DNA of 45,627 bases from Anabaena sp. UHCC 0187 (GTDB lineage: Bacteria > Cyanobacteriota > Cyanobacteriia > Cyanobacteriales > Nostocaceae): the NCBI RefSeq assembly GCF_009712035.1, contig NZ_VILB01000034.1, positions 1-45,627 of the forward strand, written 5' to 3'. The notes under the pieces were generated by a model. That model did not search any database, was not told the origin of the DNA, and worked only from the letters and a program-made list of their open reading frames with translations. Shown here in pieces: positions 34,585-42,084 of the stretch. Made by a program: the position numbers and the translations under genes. How positions within the stretch are numbered: the stretch's first letter is position 1; each line of letters starts with the position of its first letter.

Positions 34585-34983
34585 TTTCAATGCTCCTTTA
34601 GATCTGTTGAACAAGACGAATTACAATGCTAAGAAAATTAATTAAATAAAATTGTCACATCTTTTAATGTTTACTCAGTTAATAACAATCTCATCTTTAA
34701 GGTAAGAGGTACATTTTTGCAGCATAAACAAGACTTAAACCCATACAGGACAAAGAAATACACCGAAGACTCAAAAATGCTTTAAATCCAAATCGATCGT
34801 AAGAACAGCATTTAATTGCATATTAGCAGCATTACTAAATTTACACTAGTAGTCAAGCCTAAGAAAATCTAAAATTTATAGGGGAGCAACGCGATTTTGT
34901 GAAGTCATGGTTTAATTCTCAATTACCACGGGTTATTCTCAATAAATAGGTCTTGATTTTCCCATTTTCATCTCTTTTAGGTA

Positions 34984-35012
34984 GCGATTCCTACGGAGCG
35001 CTTCGCTATCGC
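34984..35012. repeat. Palindromic dispersed repeat, subfamily A
   Basis: An exact copy, opposite orientation, of the 25400 unit (GCGATTCCTACGGAGCGC...). It lies in the 34615-35113 intergenic stretch inside the composite element; the rest of that stretch is AT-rich with no gene, probably the promoter side of the DyP operon. Confidence 0.9.
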
Positions 35013-35113
35013 TAATTATCGAGGTGAGATATATCACCAATTTTCAGCACCTCACCAAATCGCGTTGCTCCCAATTTATAGTGTACAACTTGGCATAAAT
35101 AGAGGTTATTTTA

Positions 35114-35418
35114 GGGGTCTAGCCGGGATAAGGGTAAAATGGGACACGTTGTAAATAAATGTTGCAGAAACAAATTTAGTAATTTACTAACTTGCCCGAA
35201 AATGGTAAAGAAACATTCAACTTTTGCACACTAAAATCAACTTTTTACGCGGTTCAGCCTCTCAAACTTGCCCATAAATGACTCTTTTTGGGGATGTTTT
35301 CATTTGAATAAGCAAGTTTAGGAGGAGGCTGAAACAACCGTAAATCAGGAGTTTTGAAAAATTAAATTTACAAAACTTTACATCATGTCCCATTTTGCAG
35401 ATATCCCGGCTGTACCCC
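35114..35418 (-). repeat. Tn3-derived miniature element (TIME), right copy
   Basis: Inverted copy of 31435-31739 with two differences over 305 bp (C/T near the AAAT(C/T)ACTA and A/G in CCC(A/G)GCTAG). The near identity implies recent duplication or homogenisation. Confidence 0.85.
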
Positions 35419-35423
35419 TTACA

Positions 35424-36087
35424 TGGGAAAAACGTCAAATTGACGGTGTATTACATGGGAATGTTGTTGTGCCGAATCATCCCTCAATATGGGTTATAGA
35501 AACACCATTGTTTTTTGAGAGCAGTTCATTGCAATAAAAGATGATAAGCGTGTCTTTTCCTTTATTTAGCAACAGTTTTGGATTGCTACTACATAAGACG
35601 AGATTGATGATTACTAATGTTTCTGAAGCATAACATGGTTACTTTGAACCATATCTTGGTATTAAAGTTTATAATTGTGCTGTTTCTTGAGGGTTATTTA
35701 CTTCTACCTTTGTTCGACAGAGTTCTTAAAACTCAGGCTTATCTTATGGTGCAAAAAATCTACTCTGGCTCATTATTTGATGCAAAGTTTTATATTGCTA
35801 TTAGTTGAAAAGCTTAATTTGGCATTACTTATGGCTCATGTTATGGTTCACAATTTGGCTCAAATTATAGTTAAAGTCACAAATATCAAGTTGTTGAAAG
35901 CATTTATATTCCATCTGGTTAGCGTCAAGAAATTATTACCCAGATAGTCATAAGTAATTATTATCTATATGATATCTACTGGTCAGAACACCGAGATTTA
36001 AAGAGCATCTTAGGCTACAAAATACTTGGCATATAGCCTCAGTGTTTTATAGGAATCGCTCTTTGGGAAAAACTTTTTGGTTTACTG
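35424..36087. other. Decayed gene-poor stretch
   Basis: About 660 bp without a supported gene. Open frames at 35617-35947 are hydrophobic but have no ribosome binding site, no family text and overlap each other in different frames. Scraps such as TYGSCYGSQFGSNYS suggest a degenerate coding region. At about 36055-36085 a 30-base block (CGCTCTTTGGGAAAAACTTT...) repeats, inverted, a block at 30715-30745. Confidence 0.5.
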
Positions 36088-36321
36088 TCTATCTCAGAAG
36101 TAGGTCATTTTATCACATCTCTGAGACGTTCATTTAAGGATAGTGGCCAAATTTTAGTAACTTCTCATAATCCTGAAGCAATTAGAAAATTCTCCAATGA
36201 AAACACCTTTGTTCTGGATAGAAAAAGTCACTTAGAACCAACTTTAATTAGATTGCTTAGTGATATACCTGTTACTGGGGATTTGATTAATTCTTTGATT
36301 TGTGGTGATATAGAATTATGA
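36088..36321 (+). pseudogene. C-terminal fragment of an AAA ATPase (OLD/AAA_15-like)
   Basis: The text ISEVGHFITSLRRSFKDSGQ, ILVTSHNPEAIRKFSNENTF and PVTGDLINSLICGDIEL is the His-switch (SHNPE) and C-terminal end of an ABC-like AAA ATPase. The P-loop and everything before are gone, replaced by repeat sequence at 36055-36085. The TGA overlaps the next ATG as ATGA. The original pair would be an ATPase plus the LPEDDANRQI protein. Confidence 0.7.
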
Positions 36322-36422
36322 GTATAAATAAGAATAAACCACATCTGTTAATTTTACCTGAAGATGATGCTAATCGTCAGATTGTTAATGGATTTATTCA
36401 AAATTTGAATGTGAATAATCGG
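36318..36422 (+). pseudogene. N-terminal fragment of the ATPase partner (TOPRIM-like)
   Basis: ATG 36318 gives MSINKNKPHLLILPEDDANR QIVNGFIQNLNVNNR, then the text changes character. ILPEDDANRQIVNGF recalls the start of proteins encoded after AAA_15/21 ATPases in cyanobacteria that I believe carry a TOPRIM-like acidic core (first Glu in LPEDD). The catalytic DxD is missing. The frame continues open to 36662 but over DNA that is antisense to yoeB and seems unrelated. The TOPRIM assignment is inference. Confidence 0.45.
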
Positions 36423-36606
36423 CTTGAATCACAAATTGATAAAATTTGGGATAGGGGGGTTGAGTTTTGTAATGTATCTCAGTCAAATCCTTTGTCAACA
36501 ACCTTAAGATATCATCAGCTTCACCTAAGAGTTCCTGATCTCCAGGTAAATTTCCTAACCATTGCTGGATTTGTTCTTGGAACCAGACAATTCCCAAGTT
36601 TTGATT

Positions 36607-36930
36607 TTAATTTGATTCATAATGATAACGAGCTTGTAAAAAATAAACTTTATTTTGTGTGACTTTATAAACCAAACGATGTTCTAAATCAATGCGTCGT
36701 GACCAAGTATCAGGATCAATATATTTAAGAGGTTCAGGTTTACCTAAGCCTGTAAACGGTTGACCGTCAAGAATATCCGCTACTAAATCTAATATCTTAT
36801 CCCCTTTTTTTCTATCATGATTATACCACCAAGCCAAATCTGCTTTAAAATCAGGACTGAAAGCAGGAAAATAACCAGATAATTCTTTTTCTTCATTATG
36901 AGTATCTGGCTTTTTTTTCTTACTACTCAA
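36607..36930 (-). CDS. yoeB: YoeB-family toxin
   Basis: A 107-residue protein whose C-terminal 85 residues are YoeB: FSPDFKADLAWWYNHDRKKG, FTGLGKPEPLKY, DTWSRRIDLEHRLVYKV and the ending QARYHYESN. The E(H)RLVY and Y-H-Y ends include the usual catalytic Glu, Arg and C-terminal His-Tyr. YoeB is a ribosome-dependent mRNA endonuclease. The first ~22 residues (lysine/glutamate-rich) are an extension relative to the family; a later start is possible. It overlaps yefM by 8 bp. Confidence 0.88.
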   Translation of the reverse strand: MSSKKKKPDTHNEEKELSGYFPAFSPDFKADLAWWYNHDRKKGDKILDLVADILDGQPFTGLGKPEPLKYIDPDTWSRRIDLEHRLVYKVTQNKVYFLQARYHYESN

Positions 36931-37204
36931 TTCCTAACTCCTCTTTTAATTCAGCCAATGTTTGAGGAGTTTCCATTGCTGTTTGGGTCCATTCTAAAGC
37001 CCGAAATAAACGTTTAGCATTTTCAGGTGATCTTAATAAATAAACACACTCTAATAAACTGGAAAGTTCATCTTCTGCAATTAACGCCACATTTTTCTCA
37101 TTACGACGTTTAATTACTACAATTTCCCGTTGATCACACACCTGATCTAAGATAGTTGCTAAATTCAACCTTGCTTGAGAGTAAGTGGTTTCTTTGTTTA
37201 ACAT
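36923..37204 (-). CDS. yefM: YefM/Phd-family antitoxin
   Basis: Start set at ATG 37204 (MLNKETTYSQARLNLATILD) because the longer frame would begin inside the operator at 37221-37242. The N-terminal YSQARLNLATILDQV..REIVVIKRRN is the YefM DNA-binding half; the acidic C-terminus (LKEELGIE) binds YoeB. About 93 residues, normal. Autoregulation through the TGTACA site is expected. Confidence 0.9.
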   Translation of the reverse strand: MLNKETTYSQARLNLATILDQVCDQREIVVIKRRNEKNVALIAEDELSSLLECVYLLRSPENAKRLFRALEWTQTAMETPQTLAELKEELGIE

Positions 37205-37220
37205 TCTCTTTTTTAAGAAG

Positions 37221-37242
37221 TTGTACAAGTATATTGTACAAT
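37221..37242. promoter_or_regulatory. Probable YefM operator (paired TGTACA motifs)
   Basis: Two TGTACA hexamers (37222-37227 and 37235-37240), each within TTGTACAA, lie 13 bp apart centre to centre, 17 bp before the yefM ATG. In the Escherichia coli yefM-yoeB system the operator palindromes contain TGTACA cores about 12 bp apart, so this is a strong match to established regulation. Confidence 0.8.
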
Positions 37243-37250
37243 ATAACCCA

Positions 37251-37331
37251 TAGTATCACCGCCGGAAGTAATTTAGTTTGACTCAAATCAGTAAACGGGA
37301 AGGGTGCTAAAATCACAGACCCCAAGTACAA
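37251..37331 (-). pseudogene. N-terminal scrap of a MazF/PemK-type toxin
   Basis: The minus-strand frame LGSVILAPFPFTDLSQTKLL PAVIL matches the opening of PemK/MazF toxins ('GDIVLAPFPFTDLS..K.RPAVVL'). No ATG precedes it and it runs straight into the yefM operator, so only the first strand-rich segment survives. Confidence 0.6.
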
Positions 37332-37339
37332 TCCTGGGA

Positions 37340-37568
37340 ATGTATCGCTTGCTGATTCTTTCTTTAACTGCTTATCTTATAGCTCACTGGAGTTATTTGC
37401 TCCCCTCAGTTCCCATTACCACCGGATTGGGGTAAGGCTGCACAAACTGCTCTTGAATCACTTTTTCCCAAAATAGTTGTGTCTCTTATTTTACTGGATA
37501 TTCAACGATTAATTCCTCTCGCACGTAGTTTTGGTTTTGACATCTCTATTTCCAGGTGCAAGATGTGA
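37340..37568 (+). pseudogene. C-terminal scrap of a transposase
   Basis: ATG 37340 gives MYRLLILSLTAYLIAHWSYL, then after a one-base shift LPPDWGKAAQTALESLFPKI, VVSLILLDIQRLIPLARSFG and FDISISRCKM before TGA. This is the recurrent C-terminus of a cyanobacterial transposase family whose name I cannot fix. Frameshifted and lacking the catalytic domain. Confidence 0.5.
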
Positions 37569-37607
37569 GTATAGAGACATTCCATGGAATGTCTCTACAC
37601 CCAATAA

Positions 37608-38858
37608 CTAATCGTATCCACCAAACATAAACAGGGAAATCTGCTCGTCGGTACTGTTCATCAAAGCATGAAGATTACCACCTTTGAGCATGGCCATGTG
37701 TCCACTTTTGAGGGTACGGATTTCAAAACAGCGTTCTCTTTCTGGCATTTTACACCAGTCACCCACCACCATGAAACCTTGACCTTCCATCATGAAAAAC
37801 ACTTCTTGGTTATCACGATGGCGGTGTAAGCCAATACCACAATTAGAATTGAGTAAGTGTAAATCCATATAATCAACGGCAAAGAAGGGTTCAAAATCGT
37901 TACCGTGATTTTTGTTTCTAAAGGCGCTAAAGTTCCAAGAATTTAACTGGCGGCCTAATTCGTTTTTGCCAGTGTATTGTCCATAGTTAGACATTAAGTT
38001 GCGATATTCTAAGAAACCAATACCACCATGAGGGTTAGGACTGATGCCAGTTCCCAAGAAATTATCCCAACCCCGCATGATCATATTGAACTCGTAGTGA
38101 TAATTAGCACCATTTTGGGAATCCCAAAATTTTTCCGTAAAGTCTGCCCAGGCTAGTTCCACATGAAGGGGTAAGATAGGGTGCATGGTGTTGGTGGGCG
38201 CAACTTGTGTCATCAGACGGTCATTTAAACCTTCTCGATTGAAATCAGAGATGTTGCCATGTACTAAGTCCGTGCGTACCTGAAGTTCACCACGATCTAT
38301 AGAATTGCGGCCTTTGTCATCGAGTTGACTTCTCAAGTCATTACCAGGATAACCCCAAAACTCAACTTCATAGCGATCGCTTCGTTCATTGTAGGGGACA
38401 GTAATTAGCATTGGTGTAGCTACATCCCCAACCTTAACCCAGAGCTTGATTTTTTCTCCCAATTTGTTACCAGCAGCAACAGAAAGCTGAGAATCTGGGC
38501 CACCTCGATAGGAAATCCGCAAAAATGGCCCTGTCCAATCACCTACAGTTACCAAACCCCGGACAAGAAAGGTATCCGTACTGTAAAAGTCCTTGACATT
38601 TTGCTTTTGGAAATCTGTTTTATTATCCTGCTGGGTGGGGTCGAGAATATTAGCATCAGCACCTTGTGGCCCATAAAATACTAGAGATTGATAGGGAAAA
38701 AGATACTGTAATTGGTCAGTCAGGTAAAATTCTCTTTCTGCTGCTAATTGCGCTCTTTCGAGAAAGTTCAACAACTTCAGCAAGGGATTACCCCGATTAT
38801 ATTCTGGTGGGGTATTGGGGTCTACTTTGAAAATACTATCAGAATGAACAATAAACAT
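37608..38858 (-). CDS. Cupin protein A of the GMC/subunit-3 cluster
   Basis: A 416-residue protein in two parts. Residues ~90-205 form a beta-rich domain (FLVRGLVTVGDWTG, FLRISYRGG, IKLWVKVGD, DRYEVEFWGYPG, DDKGRNSIDRGEL) shared with cupin B. Residues ~345-415 are a cupin: GLHRHRDNQEVFFMMEGQG with H-x-H and Glu, VVGDW, and TLKSGHMAMLKGGNLHALMN (second motif with His). The central region is conserved-looking and contains FLGTGISPNPHGGIGFLEYR. It probably binds a divalent metal. Last gene of a four-gene co-oriented set, 30 bp after cupin B. The activity is unknown; sugar-processing isomerases and oxygenases use the same fold. Confidence 0.85.
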   Translation of the reverse strand: MFIVHSDSIFKVDPNTPPEYNRGNPLLKLLNFLERAQLAAEREFYLTDQLQYLFPYQSLVFYGPQGADANILDPTQQDNKTDFQKQNVKDFYSTDTFLVRGLVTVGDWTGPFLRISYRGGPDSQLSVAAGNKLGEKIKLWVKVGDVATPMLITVPYNERSDRYEVEFWGYPGNDLRSQLDDKGRNSIDRGELQVRTDLVHGNISDFNREGLNDRLMTQVAPTNTMHPILPLHVELAWADFTEKFWDSQNGANYHYEFNMIMRGWDNFLGTGISPNPHGGIGFLEYRNLMSNYGQYTGKNELGRQLNSWNFSAFRNKNHGNDFEPFFAVDYMDLHLLNSNCGIGLHRHRDNQEVFFMMEGQGFMVVGDWCKMPERERCFEIRTLKSGHMAMLKGGNLHALMNSTDEQISLFMFGGYD

Positions 38859-38888
38859 GACAAGTTGGTGAGAATTAGGTGGACAAGT

Positions 38889-40031
38889 CTAGTTGGTGTG
38901 ATACAAGAAAGCAACGAATTTGAGGGGTTTTGTCCCAGGGTTACGAATGCCGTGCATTCCCCCACTCTTGGTAAAAATCACACTCCCTGGTTTCACTGGT
39001 AGTTCCTTAAATTCCTTTTTTCCTAAGCCCATCACTTGACGTTCGACGGTCGGGTACTTCTCTGTGGCGGGGTCATCACCAACTCGCATATAAGCAATCC
39101 CTTCGCCCTCGGTAATGTAATACAGTTCCTCTGTCCCAATATGTTGGTGAGTACCTTCAACTATCCCAGGAGGAACGGTCACTTCATGGAAGAACACCAT
39201 TGAACCGCCAAGTTCTCGTTGCACAATCCAACGCATATCAATGATGTTGGTATCTGACTTATCTGGATTGTCACTATCCATCATGGCGTTGCGATATCGC
39301 ACTGGGGCAATATCTGGTGTTTGTAAGAACCAACCGCGTTGGAAATTAATCAGATAGTTGAGGTCAGAAATAGTATTTTGGGGTGAACTGGGATCTTGAG
39401 TGCGAGGTTCTTGATGCGATCGCGAATAGTCATTATCCCAAACAGCATCATTACTGCTAATTTGATAGCCAGAGGGTAAATTGCGATCGTTTTCCCGAAA
39501 CGCCAACTCTATCTTTGTCAAAGACTTAATATCTGCCAACGCTGGACTAAACGCCTTAACTCGCGTAATTGCCCCATTGCGTCCCATTTGATCCAAAACC
39601 TGAAAATCGTGGTAGCTACCAGCAGGAGGTTCTAGGGTTTCCCAAATCTCCACTTCGTAAGCATCAATCCAAGAGCAATAGGACAGTTTTACCGTTGCTT
39701 CTGCCTTCTTACTCTCATCCTCTGGCAACACCCTCACCCAAGCAATCAACTGATCCTTGAGCAAGCGTTTTTTCTCCCTTGTCTGTTCCACCAAGCGACT
39801 AGAACGATATTCTAAGCGGAGAAAATTGCTAAGAAACTTACCATCTAGATATACTTCACCCTTGAGAGCATTGATACCCAAATAGCTACGAACTTCGCGC
39901 ACATTATAACGGTAACGAGGGCTGCGGGTAGCGTTGAGATATTCGGCATGGTAAATCCGGTCAGGATAGAAGACAACCTTAAAAATGTCATTCCACGGAC
40001 TCGTAAAAATATCGTTAAATGCTGGGTCCAT
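38889..40031 (-). CDS. Cupin protein B of the GMC/subunit-3 cluster
   Basis: Start set at ATG 40031 (MDPAFNDIFTSPWNDIFKVV), 4 bp after the GMC stop; an upstream in-frame codon lies inside that gene. 380 residues. The beta-rich domain (~60-190: FLRLEYRSS, LIAWVRVLPED, DAYEVEIWETLEP, DQMGRNGAITR) parallels cupin A. The C-terminal cupin (~300-385) has EGTHQHIGTEELYYITEGEG and KPGSVIFTKSGGMHGIRNPG, giving H-x-H, Glu and His ligands. Metal-binding is likely; substrate unknown. The two cupins are diverged paralogues. Confidence 0.85.
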   Translation of the reverse strand: MDPAFNDIFTSPWNDIFKVVFYPDRIYHAEYLNATRSPRYRYNVREVRSYLGINALKGEVYLDGKFLSNFLRLEYRSSRLVEQTREKKRLLKDQLIAWVRVLPEDESKKAEATVKLSYCSWIDAYEVEIWETLEPPAGSYHDFQVLDQMGRNGAITRVKAFSPALADIKSLTKIELAFRENDRNLPSGYQISSNDAVWDNDYSRSHQEPRTQDPSSPQNTISDLNYLINFQRGWFLQTPDIAPVRYRNAMMDSDNPDKSDTNIIDMRWIVQRELGGSMVFFHEVTVPPGIVEGTHQHIGTEELYYITEGEGIAYMRVGDDPATEKYPTVERQVMGLGKKEFKELPVKPGSVIFTKSGGMHGIRNPGTKPLKFVAFLYHTN

Positions 40032-40035
40032 AATA

Positions 40036-41880
40036 CTAAAGCCTCTTGAGTAATTCGTCAGCGACACGGAAAGAATTGGCTTGAATCGTCAATGTCGGAT
40101 TAGCACCCCCTGATGTGGGCATAAAAGAGCCATCGGTTACGTAGAGATTATCAAAATCCCAAGTTCGACAATTCACATCTAATACTGAGTCTTGGCGATC
40201 AGTGCCGAATCTTGCACCACCGAGAATATGATTAGCAATCCGTGCTAGGGCGTTTTCTGCCATGTACACACCCCCAGATCCCAAGAATTCATAAGGGAAT
40301 TTGCGATCGCCTGACGCATTTTGTCCGTTATCTAAAACCTGTTTGCACATATCCGCCAGGGTATTCATCAGATACCTATCATGGCTGTGCCATTCTTTAA
40401 TAATGTAAGCAACCGAACGACCCCATTTATCCTTAATTGTCGGATGTAGTTCGATGCGATTTGTTTTCAGGGGTAATTGATTGGCCATAAAGCTGACAGA
40501 TAGACCTCTACCCATGTATTGATCCAGGAAATCTGCCAAACCTTGACCTGCCAATCCAGTGTTATTAATAAAGCCTTTCCAGAGAGTATCTAAATCTTGA
40601 CTACCCTGAGTACGTCCTAGAGATATGGGCAAAGCTTGGTCAGAGGTGTTGTTGTAGATTGCACCACCAGCCCACAGTCCCCGGCTTTTGAGAAAATCAT
40701 CCGTAGCGCAAGCATCCGTAGCCCAATCAGCATCTAAAGCCTGTGATTTATCGCTGCGAGTGGGCATTAGGGCGCTCGCACCACCAAAACAGTGAGTTAG
40801 AAAATACTTTCCTAAGAGGTCATTTTGATTGATCCGGCGATCGAATTCCGAACTCATCTGTGCAGACAATTTCAGTAACCGAATTGATTCAATTGCTGAA
40901 CAAGCCACAACAACAATTTTTCCCTGCACAAACCGAGTTTTCCCACTAGGGTCACGGTAAACCACTCGGCTAACTTTCGACCCTTCGCTTTCCAAATGAG
41001 TAACTACGCAGTTAGTGCGAATCTCAAAATTTGGTTGGTTAGCAATGGGACTGAGTAAAGATACCCAAGTATTTGATTTCAAACCTAGAGGACAACCAAA
41101 ACGATTCACATAACTGGTTTTAATCGTTTCTGGATCTTGGGGAGCTTTGCGTCCACTGGGTTCGTGGTCACGGGTAATCACCGCTAAAGGTGTCCGATAT
41201 GGCTTGATAGGTTTGTTACTGTTGAGTTGTTTACCAATCTGCTCCATACCCACCTTCGCATAGATACTAATAGGATTAGGCTCTAAAGGTGGTTGATACT
41301 TATCTCCACTAAATGGTTTCAGTTGGTTCTCGACAGTGCCGTTAAAGCCAACTAAATATTCAGCTTTCAAATAGTATGGCTCTAATTGTTGATAACTAAT
41401 CGGCCAATCACGGGCTTCCCTTTGAATATCGCCGTTGGGGTCTTCTTTGAGGTCATTACGTCCAGCATTAAAGCTTTGTAGGCGTAAATCGGTAGGTGTA
41501 AATCGCAGGGAAACACCACCATAAAGTTGAGTACCGCCACCGACAACTTGGGCTGTATAACCTTCAATTGTGGCTCGATCTTTACCATCAAAACCACGAT
41601 AAATATGTGGCTCGTCGTTAATATCTGGTTCAACGTGGCTAGAATAGAAAGCTTCGTTTTCGTTGGCTACTCCAGGAATACGAATCCGCTTTTCTGGTCC
41701 ATCAGCAAATAGTTCATCTCTTTTAAAATCACTTAACCCATTGGGGTTTTGATATTGGGGTTTAAACAAGGGGCCTTTTTCTAAAATCAATACTGATTTT
41801 CCGGCTTTGACTAAGGTGTGAGCAATAGGCGCACCACCACCACCACTACCAATAATTACGACATCAAATTGAGTTTCCAT
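40036..41880 (-). CDS. GMC-family flavin oxidoreductase
   Basis: A 614-residue flavoprotein. The N-terminal dinucleotide fold reads FDVVIIGSGGGGAPIAHTL then VLILEKG (Rossmann motif and acidic ribose contact). EGYTAQVVGGGTQLYGGVSL is the GMC signature near the flavin. The C-terminus has NHILGGARFGTD (usual H-x-x-G-T form), LYVTDGSFMPTSGGANPTLT and QANSFRVADELL. AGGAGA precedes the ATG. Homologues paired with a subunit-3 protein oxidise sugars, polyols or gluconate and pass electrons on; others are H2O2-forming oxidases. No signal peptide, so a cytoplasmic location is expected. It follows the subunit-3 gene by 204 bp. Confidence 0.93.
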   Translation of the reverse strand: METQFDVVIIGSGGGGAPIAHTLVKAGKSVLILEKGPLFKPQYQNPNGLSDFKRDELFADGPEKRIRIPGVANENEAFYSSHVEPDINDEPHIYRGFDGKDRATIEGYTAQVVGGGTQLYGGVSLRFTPTDLRLQSFNAGRNDLKEDPNGDIQREARDWPISYQQLEPYYLKAEYLVGFNGTVENQLKPFSGDKYQPPLEPNPISIYAKVGMEQIGKQLNSNKPIKPYRTPLAVITRDHEPSGRKAPQDPETIKTSYVNRFGCPLGLKSNTWVSLLSPIANQPNFEIRTNCVVTHLESEGSKVSRVVYRDPSGKTRFVQGKIVVVACSAIESIRLLKLSAQMSSEFDRRINQNDLLGKYFLTHCFGGASALMPTRSDKSQALDADWATDACATDDFLKSRGLWAGGAIYNNTSDQALPISLGRTQGSQDLDTLWKGFINNTGLAGQGLADFLDQYMGRGLSVSFMANQLPLKTNRIELHPTIKDKWGRSVAYIIKEWHSHDRYLMNTLADMCKQVLDNGQNASGDRKFPYEFLGSGGVYMAENALARIANHILGGARFGTDRQDSVLDVNCRTWDFDNLYVTDGSFMPTSGGANPTLTIQANSFRVADELLKRL

Positions 41881-42084
41881 TTATCTTCTCCTAGGGATAT
41901 TGATGAAAGGATAATCATGATTAATAATCTGCAAATTAATCTTAGGACTTATGCAGAAGTTAGTGAAAAACTAACCACTCCAGGCACAGATTTCACGGAG
42001 AAATGAGGGTTTGAGAGATATTTTGCATAAATCCTGAATCTGTTAATCCTGTGATCTGAAAATCCTGAATCCTTACAATTGTTA

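Larger units (their letters stand above)
31435..35418. mobile_element. Composite of two Tn3-like miniature elements carrying a DyP cassette
   Basis: Two 305-bp elements in inverted orientation (31435-31739 and 35114-35418; two mismatches between them) enclose two minus-strand genes. The outer ends read GGGGTACAGCCGGGATATC inward on both sides. The 5-bp direct repeat TTACA occurs outside the outer ends (31430-31434 and 35419-35423) but not around either single element, showing that the whole 3,984-bp unit moved together. GGGG ends, imperfect ~40-bp TIRs and 5-bp duplications are Tn3-family traits; TIME-composites are the described precedent. No transposase or resolvase is inside. Confidence 0.85.

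Noticed and set aside
31435-35418. CRISPR or long inverted-repeat origin
   Set aside because: The repeats are two 305-bp copies with transposon-type ends and target duplications, not short repeats with spacers; no replication gene is nearby.
35617-35947. Two overlapping open frames encoding hydrophobic peptides
   Set aside because: No ribosome binding site, no family text, overlapping in different frames inside a decayed AT-rich region.
36394-36597. Minus-strand frame downstream of yoeB (GIVWFQEQIQQWLGNLPGDQ...)
   Set aside because: Text is protein-like (amphipathic helices) but has no convincing start or family, and overlaps the ATPase-partner relic; left unannotated.
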